Source of the DNA: Oreohelix idahoensis
Taxonomy: Eukaryota; Mollusca; Gastropoda; Stylommatophora; Oreohelicidae
NCBI GenBank assembly: GCA_024509875.1
Contig: JAMPIV010010569.1
Coordinates: 1 to 64,000 of the forward strand
Direction of reading: 5' to 3'
DNA: 64,000 bases
Within the stretch, counting starts at the first letter, position 1; each line of letters starts with the position of its first letter. The position numbers were made by a program, and so were the translations under genes. The notes below the pieces were generated by a model, which worked only from the letters and a program-made list of their open reading frames with translations, made no database searches and was not told the DNA's origin. Shown here one piece after another: positions 9,704 to 21,375 of the stretch.

Positions 9704-11589
9704 CAGTCAGCTGGACAAGGAAGTTAAACGCCAAACCCGAGCCAAAAAAAGGAAAAAGGAATTTCCTAGACGATCTTGCAAGATAGGCAGAGGAGGCAGC
9801 ACTGAGAAATGAACAAAGTACAGTATACAAAATAACTAAATACATCAGCGGAAAACGAGGTGCAAACAATATTACATTAGTAAGAGATAAGCAAGGTAAT
9901 CACATCACGACAGCAGAGGGACAGGAAACAAGATGGGCAGAGCACTTCAGAGAAACTCTGAACAAGGAACCACCAGAGACACAATTGAATGTTCCTGAAG
10001 CTGAAAACGATCTAGATGTGAATACAGACATTCCACGAAAAGAAGAAATCATCACAGCAATCAAAGGGTTAAAGAACGGCGAAGCTCCGGGCCATGATAA
10101 CTTAAATAATACAGAGCTATTTAAGACAGACCCTGAGCTAGCAGCAGAACTATTAGAACCACTATTTGCACAAGTCTGGAAAACTGGGACAACACCATCA
10201 GCGTGGAACAAAGGAATAATTGTCAAATTGCCCAAGAAGGGAGATCTTGCAGACTGCAATAATTGGAGAGGAATCACTCTTCTCTCAGTTCCCAGCAAAA
10301 TACTAGGCAGGATAATTATACAGAAAATTTCAAAGGCAGTAGACCACAAACTGAGGAAAGAACAAGCAGGATTTAGAAAGAACAGGAGATGTGTAGATCA
10401 TATATTCACTCTCAGGAACATTATAGAGCAGTGCTCAGAATGGCAAAGACAGCTTTACATTAATTTTGTTGATTTTGAAAAGGCTTTTGACAGCATACAT
10501 AGGGACAGTTTATGGAAAATACTGAGGGCTTATGGAATTCCAAGCTGCATAGTGTCAATCATAAAAAGCCTCTATGCCAACTTTACGTGTAGTGTTGGGC
10601 AGAGCAGCCTAACCTTTGAAGTGAAGACAGGAGTACGACAGGGATGCCCCTTATCAACCACTCTATTTTTAACAGTCATAGACTGGGTGATGCGCCAGAC
10701 AACAGAGGGCAGTCCAAGAGGAATAAGATGGACAACATTTTCTACATTGGAGGATCTGGAATTTGCAGACGACATTGCACTACTAGCACATTCACATCAA
10801 CACATCCAGGAAAAAACGGATAGACTTAATAAGTTTAGCCAGCAGGTGGGCTTGAATATCAATTTAAAGAAGTCTGAGGTCATGACGATCAATGTGAGCA
10901 ACCCTGAGCCCATATCAGTAAGGAATCAGCAATTGGTACAGACAGATACCTTCACATACCTAGGAAGCATAGTAACACCAGACGGTGGGGCAGGCAAAGA
11001 CATCAACATCAGAATGAATAAGGCAAGAACAGCCTTCTTTAGCCTAAACAACATCTGGAAGTCCTCCCAATACAGCACAAGCACAAAATTAAGATTATAT
11101 CAGAGCTGTGTGCTTTCTGTGCTTCTGTATGGTGCGGAATGCTGGAGAGTTACAGAGAAGGAAATGTCGAAATTGTCCTCTTTTCACACAACATGCCTAA
11201 GAAAAATTCACCGAATCTTTTGGCCAAATACCATCACTAACCAAGATCTGCTTACTCGTAGCAAGCAAGAGGACATGCATACCATCATAGCTGGCAGACG
11301 CTGGAGCTGGGTTGGCCATGTCCTCAGAAGAGACCCCGATGCCATCACAAGAACAGCTATGCTTTGGACCCCTGAAGGTAAACGAAAGAGAGGCCGACCA
11401 AAAACAACCTGGCGGAGGACTGTGGAGGCTGAGATGCAAAGAATGAACCAGAGTTGGGGAACTGTACGAAGGATGGCCGCCGACCGAGCAAAATGGAATC
11501 AATTTGTTGTTGCCCTACAAGACGCCACTAGGCGTGATGGCCACTGACTGCTTTGACGGTCGGCGGCTAAGGATCAAAGAATAAGAAGA
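9704..11589 (+). mobile_element. 5'-truncated LINE
   Basis: A perfect 12-bp target duplication AGTATGTATGAT lies at 9692-9703 and 11590-11601. The element starts inside the ORF and ends after a short 3' UTR with an AAGAATAAGAAGA tail. The same 3' UTR recurs in the small retroposon at 41834-42040. Confidence 0.9.
9706..11547 (+). pseudogene. LINE reverse transcriptase, 5'-truncated, one internal stop
   Basis: The reading frame is open from the truncation point except for a TAG at 9784-9786, so it is open from 9787 to 11547. Reverse transcriptase motifs are in order: KAPG-like GEAPGHDN, PKKGD, EQAGFRKNRRCVD, FVDFEKAFDSIH, GVRQGCPLS, FADDIALLA. After these come the YLGS and LLYGAECW thumb segments and the C-terminal GHVLRRD, GKRKRGRPKTTWRR. 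The endonuclease is lost with the 5' truncation. The clade is not resolved; similar proteins are common in cnidarians and molluscs. It belongs to a different family from the RTE-like copy at 1.6-4.8 kb. Confidence 0.85.
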
Positions 11590-11601
11590 AGTATGTATGA
11601 T

Positions 11602-12219
11602 AGCTACGTATAATGTCTAGGGTTATGCAAGTGTGTAATGTAGTGTAAGTAAAATTACTACAAATACATTTAAATTTTAACACATATAGATATAAGACAG
11701 GGTCAATACCACAACCACAAACAAACTAACACTCTATTATACAACTTATGGAAGTCTGTGGCTGAATTTTATGTAATATACTAGATTACACTTTATTTGC
11801 CCTGATTCAGAATTTTCTGAGTCAGGACCAACAACAAAATGAAATTTATGGTTTTATTTACATAAATATCTATAACACAATGGATCTTCTGTCCATACAA
11901 AGGACTATTATAATCAAATTATATTTAGGTATTTCTCTAAACTGGGTGACATTGGTAACTAATGGTGGGGGTGGGGTGTTTACATCATTCCCCCTCTTTA
12001 TATTTGTATCTTGTGGAAAAGTTATTAAATAATCAAAGATTTTATGTCTTTGTTAATAAAGTCAGTGGATGACCGTTGTAGTGCCGACACATCGGCACTT
12101 ACCTGTAGGTTGATGGTAGATATGATGCTGACAATTTCCTTTCGTTCATTCGAATGACCAGACTGACACAGTCCCTGGTGTAGAATAGTATAGTAGACCG
12201 CTTGATCCAGAAAAGTTTC

Positions 12220-12223
<4 letters not shown>
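11602..12223. other. No gene seen; one short hairpin
   Basis: AT-rich. AGTGCCGA-CACA-TCGGCACT at 12080-12099 can form an 8-bp stem; significance unknown. Confidence 0.5.

Positions 12224-12292
<69 letters not shown>
12224..12292. repeat. (CT)n microsatellite
   Basis: About 34 uninterrupted CT units. Confidence 0.97.
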
Positions 12293-12294
<2 letters not shown>

Positions 12295-13926
12295 GTAAAA
12301 TCACCAGGGTCCTGGTACTACAGTAGCACCAGAACAAAAAACCCACAATTCAAAGAAATATCACAAACATACGTTGACTGGCATTAGCATTAAGGTAAGT
12401 TTAGCTTTGCCCCAGTCCAGACTGCCAAGAATTATTATTTCACTCTAGGCACTGCTGTTCTCAATGCAGCTTGCTTTCAAAAACTTCTGTATCAACTGGC
12501 GACAAGCCTTTGCTTGCTTTTGCCAATATTATCAGACCAGCCCAATCAGCGAGGGTCTAGCTTTTTCAATTCAAAATTTAAAAAAACAAAAGCCAAACTC
12601 CAAACTTCTAGGAGTGAGGCTTCAAAATACAGTTAGCTTTTTTGCCTAACCAATACCCTCCTTCCTATACTCTTCTATCAACCAATCGGATTTGAATCAC
12701 TCTAATGCCTCTTTTTAAACTAGCGTCCCCCACTAACGTAATGGATAAATGAGCGAAAACAACAGTCTGTCCATCTTAGCGTTCGTAGACATATAGTATT
12801 ATTTCAATATCTTGGCTAATAATTAGACTACCATATATGTTTAAATATATTATTGCTCAGGGGATCCTAAGCTATCTTTATATATGATTTTTATGGCGAT
12901 ATCATTTGTCGTTTAGATTTTCAGTTTTGTCACTGTTAATCGTCAATTTCAACTTTTCCAAAAGTCGGCCATCTTTTCCCCTCCCTCTCTCATTTTTTTC
13001 CATTCAAATAACTAACTTGTCTGGGTTACGTCAGAAATACACTACTCGGCGAGAATTGAAAACTGTCTGTGTGTTTATATATTCTGATTTGTCCAACAGA
13101 GAGATTATAGTATTAGTCCCGCGTGCAGAGCGAAGAGGGGTTTTTGCCAAGCGTTGGTAGTATTGGCGTTAATTATTACTATCGTTTCGTTCTTGCTACT
13201 GGAAAATGTCCGAGTTACTACTAATTTGAGCGTTAAAGTTAAAATCGTACGTTAATTCAGACGGTAGGTTGGTGTCACAGTTCTGGCAGATCGTTAATTG
13301 TAATGTCTCAAAACCGAAACTAAAAAAGCGTGTTAGATTTTACGGCGGGATCGTTTTTATAAGCATTTCCTCTGCACAAAAGGCAGCGCTATACTTGCGT
13401 AGAGACGACTTTAAGCAGACACTTACGGTCGGGTTTATTTATTATCATAGGACCAAAATCTTACTGAATTTAGCGATTATCTCACAGAATTCGCTACAAT
13501 TTCCTTAAACATTAGAACAGACTCACGCTGAATATAATTTCAGAATTACGGAACACTAATGCTAATTTGCTTTGAAATCAAACTCACGTGTTCAAGGCAT
13601 CTATTTTGTAGATCGACTCTGGTTTCTTTCTCTGGGTGACTGACGTACTAAGAGGCCTCTGCTAGCCAGGCACTTCTTTATATAAGCCGCTAAGCCTAAT
13701 CGCTCACTAGAGTAGTGCACGCGAAGTAATTGCGCCACTAAATAACACCCGCGATGAATGCTCCGTTAAGAGCGAAAACACAAATATACAACACAACTAT
13801 TTCTAGGCTTTATTGTGGCCTAGTTATATATCTTCTTCTTGAAGATGCTGTGGTAGAAAGGCACTGAGTCACGGAGACAATGGTATTTACAAGATGGCGT
13901 TGAGAACGACAGACAAAATGGCGCTG
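12293..13926. other. No gene recognised in 1.6 kb
   Basis: Several short open frames exist but none shows a domain, a splice pattern or repeat homology. A TATATAAG at about 13679 could be a core promoter but has no supporting context. Confidence 0.4.
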
Positions 13927-14053
<127 letters not shown>

Positions 14054-14207
14054 TCGGCTATAATGTCACGCAAAAACTCGTCAAAAGTGGCGTGAGAAGA
14101 AGTGTAAATACAGGTAACTAGACTTAAATTTGACTAATTACTTAACAGCTCTATTATCACAAATTTGTTTTGTAAATTCTCGATTATCTTTAAAATATTT
14201 TGCCTTC

Positions 14208-14263
14208 GTTAGATCGACGATGTTAGATCGACGATGTTAGATCGACGATGTTAGATCGACGAT
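14208..14263 (+). repeat. 14-bp tandem repeat, 4 perfect units
   Basis: GTTAGATCGACGAT repeated four times exactly. Confidence 0.95.
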
Positions 14264-14474
14264 GCAGGCTACGATGGTCACAACATGCTCCATTGGTGGC
14301 AGAACGGGAAACGAAGATAACGAATAAGTAGATGAGGAGGACTGAAGTCAGACTGTGATTCTACAACTAATACCACAACTACAGCATAATAATAGGTCAC
14401 CAATGTGGAACTGGTCTTTCTCCAGTTCTCTTCTCCGTGTGTGTGTGTGTTTTTTTTTTATACTTCTGCTACTC

Positions 14475-14815
14475 TACCGCGAGAACTCCAGACCAACAAC
14501 TGCCTTGTAAAGCTATCAACAGGTTTCTTTAGTGTGTGTTCCAGTTCCTTTCCAGTTCCAGCGTCGTCTTCTCACTTCCTGTTCCACTGGCATTTTTCCT
14601 TCCATCTTGTTTCCTTCCACGAAATACCAAGGAAGTGACGTAGACATCGTAGATGGAAGGTATAGAGCCTTCTTCTTGCTTAGCATAGGTTGTCCATGCT
14701 TCGCAACCATACAGAAGCTTGATGGTGGCGCAGGCATTATATACCGCAACTTTGGTCTTCATATTGAGTTTGGAGTTTCCCCAAATACACGTTGTGAGGC
14801 GGGCAGGAAATAATA
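14475..14815 (-). pseudogene. LINE reverse transcriptase C-terminal fragment
   Basis: Minus-strand frames give NSKLNMKTKVAVYNAC...LLYGCEAWTTYAKQE, then in a second frame VEQEVRRRRWNWKGTGTH. These are the thumb and C-terminal segments of a LINE reverse transcriptase of the same general type as the remnants at 36.7-37.1 and 40.3-40.7 kb. At least two frameshifts. Confidence 0.7.
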
Positions 14816-15031
14816 GATGATAAATATATAATTGCAATGAAACAATAACAACTGCCAAACAGGCACGTGGGAAGATATTATTAACGTAACTAATAAAAAT
14901 ACTAAACCTTATAGAAATATCAGCGAAAGAAATAAACTAAAATAAAGCAGCAAAAAAATATGAAATCAAATCAGTGAATTACAAGAATGTTTATAACACA
15001 TAAGGAAGGGAAACCCGAGGCCTGTAAACAG

Positions 15032-15500
15032 TAAATAAATATTAGACAAACATAAAGGTATGTTTTCAGGCACTCGTAAGAAATAAAGAAGTAGAAAACT
15101 AGATAACAGAAAAACAACAGACGTGAGTGGCTTACCCAGGACTCGAACCCAGGACCTTCCGTGCGACAACCCCGCTTTGCTATGCAAGCGAATCACACTA
15201 TTCTCCAATAATAGGCTGGACTGCCCATAGTAAATTTCCGGTGTTATGTGTTGCGGGTCGCACTAATGACCTGTCATCGAAGCATCATTTTTGGTGATGC
15301 CTAGATGGCAGGGAGGATAGTGTGAGTCGATGGCATAGCTAGGCGGGGTTGTCGCACGGAAAGTCCTGGGTTCGAGTGCTGGGTTCGAGTCCTGGGTAAG
15401 CCACTCACGTCTGTTGTTTTTCTGTTGTCTAATTTTCTACTTCTTTATTTCTTACGAGTGCCTGAAGACATACCTTTATGTTTGTCTAATATTTATGTAA
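15032..15500. repeat. Inverted repeat of two tRNA-like retroposons (SINE family E)
   Basis: Arms at 15032-15206 and 15313-15500 are reverse complements over about 175 bp, with a 106-bp loop. Each arm carries GGTTCGAGTCCTGGG (B-box type) preceded by a tRNA-like head (ATAGTGTGA...GGGGTTGTCGCACGG). The right arm has an extra local duplication of CTGGGTTCGAGT. Either two SINEs landed head to head, or one fold-back duplication occurred. Confidence 0.8.
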
Positions 15501-15582
15501 TGACTAGAATAGCCTAATGTAAGAAGTATGTATATGTCATCTCAAACTTTCATCGACATCTTCATCTTTATTTTCTTTTGCA

Positions 15583-15760
15583 CTCCTTACAGAGCATGGA
15601 GCCATCACTGCAGGTGGTCCTCTTACAGGAAACCTGCACCAGGCAATCACAAGCTCTTACAGAAGTGGTTTCTATGGCAATGTGTTATACATGCTGAGGC
15701 TGCTTCCCGCATGCACTCCATCATGTTAGTCGTCTTATACGACATGCATGAGAGTGTATT
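15583..15760 (-). repeat. Dispersed repeat F, copy
   Basis: Reverse complement runs CATGTCGTATAAGACGACTA to GGCTCCATGCTCTGTAAGG, matching the copies at 8.4-8.95 kb. Confidence 0.55.
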
Positions 15761-15798
15761 AGTTCTATTCTTTATGTGCCTCTTGATAGGCCCCCGAG

Positions 15799-16294
15799 GA
15801 GTCGGAGTGGCTAAGAGGTATGATGTCCGTCTCTAATTCTAAAGGTACCGGGTTCGCTCCCAGTACTGGGAGTATAATCGATGGACATTTTTTTCTGAAC
15901 CAGTGGTTCCAAATGATGTCATACTCCTCGCCCTCCCCCGATCTCCTGGGTAGTGACATCAGAGGCTTAGCCTTCTCGGTTATGGGCGAAAAGAATAGGA
16001 GGTACCGTGTGCAGGTTGCGCACGTTAAAAATCTCTCGGCAGTTGAAAATCGTAACGAGTAGGCCAGACGGCCGCTGTTCTCGCACAATTTAAAAAGTAG
16101 GAAACCTACCCAACATAAAAATATGTATAGAATGTGTGATTCCTGTTTACTCACATTGGGATCCTCGCCGGTGCTATGGAGTTCGTGCACTGTGCTGAGA
16201 TCCTCCATGTGTGATTTAAGGGAGGAGATCGGACCACCGATGAAGTTGTCCGTGTGCAATGAAAATGGTCCTTAAAACCAAACCAAATCAGCCG
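15799..16294 (+). mobile_element. tRNA-derived SINE (family C), long copy
   Basis: Flanked by a 12-bp duplication with one mismatch, TAGRCCCCCGAG (15787-15798, 16295-16306). The head has TGGCTAAGAGGT and GGGTTCGCTCCC (A and B boxes). The body is about 490 bp and ends in AAACCAAACCAAA. Two more copies lie at 42.64-43.03 and 49.45-49.92 kb. Confidence 0.8.
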
Positions 16295-16306
16295 TAGACC
16301 CCCGAG

Positions 16307-17094
16307 TTCTACTCGTGTCATCTCAAACTATAACCAATGATTATTTACAGATACTTCATTTTTACAGGCTTTTCTTTAACTTGCAACGTATGTCACTCTC
16401 TTGTCACTCTCTTGTCACCTTCAAATCTTGCAATCGATTTTTCAATCACTTACAGATGAGCAATAGCTCTGAAACTTGGCATAGTTGTGTACTCCCCATG
16501 ACATTACAATAATCAGTTGTAAAAATAAAAAATTAATAAAATTAAAATTAACATTATTTTTTTTTTTTAATTGTATCATCAGTGAAATGGGCGATAACTG
16601 CAAATAATCTAGGTGTATTCTTTCAACAAGATTGTCTCTCTTGAGATAAATATTGATACTTCTCCCCCCCCACACACACACACACTCACACTATTGCACG
16701 CGCGTGAACAGACATATACACAACTGACAACTACATTTTTAAAAATGTAATTTGCAACTCTTATCAAAATTTTTTTTTTTAATATTAACTTTCCGTGTAA
16801 TATACTGAATAATGAAATCCGCCTGCTGTGCTCTGAACTCGTTTATCGCAAACTGATAATGTCATTAGCGGATCGATTACATTTGTCAATTTGATGTTAA
16901 ATTTTTAGACTGCAAGCTATAAACTACTTGAAAAATTATTTGTGGCTTTTTAGTGCATTAAAAGCCTGCGTTTAAAATATTTTTTTTTAATATTTTTTTA
17001 ATTAAAACTAACAACTGTTGTTACTCCTCTGCTCTATATGTAGCATTCGTTAACAATCAACTCTAATTTATGCAAGGTTTCTGTTTTCACACAG
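16307..17094. other. AT-rich; 3' part is intron upstream of the LDLa exon
   Basis: Contains a C8(CA)n run at about 16665-16690. It ends in a polypyrimidine tract and CACACAG acceptor at 17088-17094. No other exon recognised. Confidence 0.5.
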
Positions 17095-17330
17095 CTCCTT
17101 GTGCTAGCGGGGAATACCACTGTGAGAACGGGCATTGTATAGCAAAAGAACTTTACTGCAACGGGTTTGACAACTGCGGAGACCGGTCGGACATCTGCTT
17201 GATTAGAAAGGAAACAGTCATTGCCATTGTTGTCGGCGCTGCGGCCATTGTTGTCATCAGCATGGTCGTTCTCACTGTCTACTTGATTCGACGACAACGG
17301 AAAATTCGACGAGAAAGAGTTTCAGGATAG
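17095..17330 (+). CDS. Terminal exon of an LDL-receptor class A / single-pass membrane protein
   Basis: The acceptor TTTTCACACAG ends at 17094 and opens a frame to the stop at 17328-17330 (phase 1 intron, the usual phase for LDLa modules). The exon encodes one complete LDLa domain: six cysteines in order, from CASGEYHC to GDRSDIC, with the acidic calcium-cage residues. Then comes a hydrophobic helix (VIAIVVGAAAIVVISMVVL) with a basic stop-transfer RRQRKIRRERVSG, ending the protein. This predicts a type I plasma-membrane protein with a very short cytoplasmic tail. No upstream exon is recognised, so the ligand and the gene name are unknown. It is the only clear plus-strand host coding exon in the window. 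Confidence 0.8.
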
Positions 17331-18060
17331 CAGTATAAATTTACGATCTCTTTCAAGATGTTGCTTTGTTTTTGTCTTCCCAGTTTAAATGTACGTATTT
17401 GTATTTGCCTGTCAATTTTTAGGACAATTTCATCGTTTGATGCTGCAGTGGTGGGTTATATCTGTTTAACATAATCATTTATGGAGATTTTTGTTAAGCT
17501 GTAATAAGTAATCTTTTTTATTAATTTAATATCTAAAAATCGGCCCATTCTTTTGAGTTTATAATTATAAAGACTTCTCGAAGGGAAGCTAAAGATTATT
17601 TCCACATACTTTTTTTTTTTGGTTTCATATCTTGAGAATGTGTGGTAGTCAGTTTTGTGAGTGTGGCATTACAAGAACAAGCATATTGTCACCAGATTTT
17701 TATAGCATTTAAATCCCTTTAAACGCATTCCTGATACCCACAAATCTTAAATAAGGTAGTAAAAAAATAACTTTTTGTAAAGCACCATCTGTTTTTGCAT
17801 TTTCATTCATTTATAATGATATTTAGCTACGTATATAAGCGTCAGAAAACATGTAAAGCTATAGATAGATTACTTCCACATAATTTGATCTATCTTTCAA
17901 GTCTTGTTAATCTTCTATTTATAATATGAATTTTTTTTTTAATTGTGTGTGAGATAAGGACTGTTCCATTGGTGTTCTTTGGTAGACAATCCTGTGCACA
18001 CGACGGCTGCCAGCGAATTCTAAGTAACTGTTTGTATATCTTCTTTCATTCAAAGTTACA
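17331..18060. other. Probable 3' UTR and spacer
   Basis: AT-rich sequence downstream of the LDLa exon. I did not find a convincing AATAAA, so the transcript end is not placed. Confidence 0.35.
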
Positions 18061-19588
18061 ATGCAGGTAGTAAATTTAGAGAAACCAAATTCTAAATCTA
18101 ATACCATCCTTTTATCAATGGCGAGAGTCAGAGATACATATGATAATTTAGAAATATTTATGAATGGCATGAAAGCTCAGATAGAGTCACTAAAATATTT
18201 AGAGTGGGATGGTAAACAAGTTGTTGTTTTCTTATTCGGGGATTATTTCCTTGTTTTGCTGGAGACACCACAGACATGGGTATATTCCTTGAGCTCCAGA
18301 CAAACCAAACATTTTCATCAAAGACATCCAGAGAGCATACAACTTGCAAACCAAGAAGTTTGGCCATGTTGATAAGAGATTACAATAGATATATGAAATA
18401 TGGGAAAGGGAATAAAAGGCAAGTGGCACATTACCATAATTGTTTACACAAACCAATGTTAGAGATTGAAATTAAAAATGTAGCTCCTCCTTACCTTCAT
18501 ATTTTATTAGGCATTGTTTTGAAACACCACAGACTTCTAGAACAGGTAGCTGATACAATAGACGCAAAGATATTTGAGAATTCGCAAGAGATACATGCAA
18601 ACATTAGTACTTTTAAGAACTTGAAGAGATTTAGTAGGAACTGGAAATAGGCAGAAGAATTAGGAGCTAAAATTGAATTTTTCAGGTAGGTATTGAACTT
18701 TGTGAGGATAAAGAGGAGACAGATAATTTTAAAGTTAGACTTGAAAATGCACAAGATGCGCTGGCCAAACTTCAGTTTCAAGATCTGTGTACTAGGTCTG
18801 GTCCAGTTTGCTCACACATGGACAAGGTACTAGCCAAACACAGGAGCCGCGCTAGCGTAGTGGTTACAACACCGCTCTGGCGACCGGGTGATTCAGGATC
18901 AAACCCGGGCGACGGCATTTGAGGATTTTTCGTCGACCGGGAATTGGACTGGATTAACTCGAGACCTGGCGAGGACATTTGAAGGAGTGTTGTCGACCAG
19001 GGATAGGCGGCTCCTGAGCCGACCCAGCTGCAATGGGTACCTCCGAAATCGGAGAGTATTTGCCTGAATGGCGAGGGACACCTGTCTCTGTACAAGTAAA
19101 AAGGGATACTCACGTAAAATCAATGTCAGGTTAGACATAGTAATAACCTGAGATTTCGCCTCGAGTATTAGCGGGCGTACGCAAAAAAAAAAAAAAAAAA
19201 AAAAAAAAAACTAGCCAAACACAAAATCATACAACAGGCTTATAATAGCAGAGCATTTATAGGGAATCACTGCCACAGATATCTCACACAAAAAGTTTAT
19301 AAAGATCTTACAAGAGCAATCATTACACAAACACTGAAAATTACAGACAAACAAGATATAACTAACATAGCTTTTATTGCCCAAGAACAATTCAACTCAC
19401 TGAAAGAAGCATTTGAGAAAGTACACAACAAAATATCACACAGTAAACCAATTAGTAAAGAATCAATAACAGCATCGATAGGGACTTATATGTCTTTGTT
19501 CAGAAAGCTATTCCCTAGTAAGACAATTCATAAACAGCACATATTAGAAAAACATTGCGCAGACAGGATCAGAACTCATGATGTATGA
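18061..19588 (+). pseudogene. Broken repeat-family gene with GDY and GLSG..PCLWC motifs
   Basis: The plus-strand frame from 18061 reads ...LEWDGKQVVVFLFGDY, then loses sense. A second frame (to 18650) has RSLAMLIRDYNRY and VAPPYLHILLGIVLKHHRLLEQ. After a SINE insertion, an ATG-less frame at 19211-19588 continues with FIGNHCHRYL and FPSKTIHKQHILEKH. I remember this motif order from a repetitive, probably transposon-associated invertebrate protein family but cannot name it. The expected GLSGAQGIYPCLWC motif between GDY and RSL is present only on the opposite strand (about 18247-18323), which implies a local inversion. Function unknown; clearly dead. Confidence 0.55.
18843..19209 (+). mobile_element. 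SINE family A, copy 1
   Basis: A 14-bp target duplication ACTAGCCAAACACA (18829-18842, 19210-19223). The tRNA-like head TAGCGTAGTGGTTACAAC is followed by a degenerate B box (GGATCAAACCC). The central segment is GGCTCCTGAGCCGACCCAGC, then a conserved 3' part and a long A tail. Interrupts the repeat-family pseudogene. Confidence 0.92.
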
Positions 19589-19616
19589 TTGAGATAATTG
19601 TTAGCTCTCGTGTTCT

Positions 19617-20405
19617 GGGGACAATTGGGTGTGTTATTTTAAGGTTATAAATGTGGACATGCAATTTAAACTTTCAATAATTAATGTTTGACGCATGAAA
19701 CCAAAACAAAACTTTGATATCCATTTTCTGCAGGTTTTCTACTTTTGATTTCTGTAATTTGTTATGCATGTTGATTGTGACCGTTTTAGTGTAAATTGAA
19801 TTAGAAACAAACCATAACAAAATGTAAAAAAAAAAAACGTAAATTTTACACTATTTCAGACTATTATATCTTCTGTTCTAATTGTGATAAAATGTTTGTT
19901 CTTGTTCTAAAATTTACTCTAACATTTCTAGTCTAGCTTTACGCAAAATTAAAGCCGGTATTTATAATAAAAAAGTAAATTAAAGCCGGTATTTATAATA
20001 ATAAAGTAGCATAAAAGCAATTCAAACATGTTTTGGGGACAATTGGGTGTGTTATTTTAAGGTAATAAATGTGGACTTGCAATTTAAACTTTCAATAATT
20101 AATGTTTGACGCATGAAACCAAAACAAATCTTTGATATCCATTTTCTGCAGGTTTTCTACTTTTGATTTATGTAATTCGTTATGCATGTTGATTGTGACC
20201 GATTTAGTGAAAATTGCATTATAAACAAACCATAACAAAATATAAAAAAAACGTAAATTTTACACTATTTCAGACTATTATATCTTCTGTTCTAATTGTG
20301 ATAAAATGTTTGTTCTTGTTCTAAAATTTACTCTAACATTTCTAGTCTAGCTTTACGCAAAATTAAAGCCGGTATTTATAATAAAAAAGTAGCCTAAAAG
20401 CATTA
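19617..20405 (+). repeat. 418-bp tandem duplication
   Basis: GGGGACAATTGGGTGTGTTA starts both units (19617 and 20035). They stay alignable to the AAAGCCGGTATTTATAATA segment at the end, with only scattered changes. Unit 1 contains an extra copy of that 33-bp end segment. Confidence 0.93.
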
Positions 20406-20461
20406 ATTAAGCCCTATCAAAAGTAAACATCGCCACATGTTTTTCCCATTAGGAAGCTGAC

Positions 20462-20492
20462 CACGTGACCTATGTCAAGTGGGCTATAAATA
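20462..20492 (+). promoter_or_regulatory. Promoter-like patch: E-box plus TATA box
   Basis: CACGTG at 20462-20467 and TATAAATA at 20485-20492, followed by GC-rich sequence. It lies directly downstream of the tandem duplication. It could be a host promoter or part of an unpaired LTR; no ORF downstream is recognised. Confidence 0.35.
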
Positions 20493-21250
20493 GCGCGGTC
20501 GGGGGAAAAAGGGGAAATAACTAAAAGATCGCTCGCAAACAGCCGTGGAGGGCGCAGAAGTTCTACTTTTTTCCTGGGGTCTCTTCAGAGACCCACGGGA
20601 ACTACACGGGGTATCTACTTTATTTAAATTCATATATTTCGCTACTCTTTTTTTTTTGTTTTTTTGTTTTGTTAAAAGAGATTGGTTATTGTGTGTGTAT
20701 ATTTGTTGGTGTGTTATGTTGTTATTGTTGTTTGTTTGTTTATGTTCTGTCTTTGGGGGATTATATGGGGGGGGGTAGAACATCGCCTCACCTACCGGTT
20801 GACAGATATACAGTTTGATTTTAAAATGTGACGTTTAGACTACTGTGAATGCTTTTAAATCATAGGTACTGAACTTCCTCTTCCCTTTCCTACGCCACTG
20901 GACACAACAGATTGAGGTACCATCTATACCAGAGGTAGGCTACATGATTTGTGCAATGGATCTCTGCACCTGTGGCGCCAGCCCCGTGACAGCTTAACAC
21001 CTACTGCAGTCCTGCCCAGCATACAGCAATGAACAGAGTAGCATATGGCAACAGCCCACTTCTCTCCACGAAAAACTGGTTGGAGATGTCAGGAACCGTG
21101 AGCTGACTACTGCTTTTATTACAGTGATTAATGTGTAAGTCTGAAGGCGAACGAGGAAGAAGACGGGGAAGAAGAAGCTTCCTATCTTTCTTTCTCTTAT
21201 TTATTGTGTAAACGAAATAGAAGGACATCAACAATCATATGGAGAAGAAA
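20493..21250. other. No gene recognised
   Basis: T- and TTG-rich sequence, then mixed sequence. The ORFs in it show no domain. Confidence 0.4.
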
Positions 21251-21375
21251 CTGACATAGGATGAGAAATAAAGAGACACGGGAAAGTCTTGAACGGAGGG
21301 CACAGGGCAGACATGCTAAGTGTGTATTTATTGAAGGCCTATACTCCACGCGGAGCTGAAAGATAATAAATTGGT
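21251..21375 (+). mobile_element. LINE 3'-end remnant
   Basis: Ends with GGCCTATACTCCACGCGGAG CTGAAAGATAATAA, the tail seen in other LINE remnants here (near 26.3 and 40.65 kb). Short and degraded. Confidence 0.4.

Noticed and set aside
13677..13690. TATA box and promoter
   Set aside because: TATATAAG alone, with no initiator, ORF or LTR structure around it.
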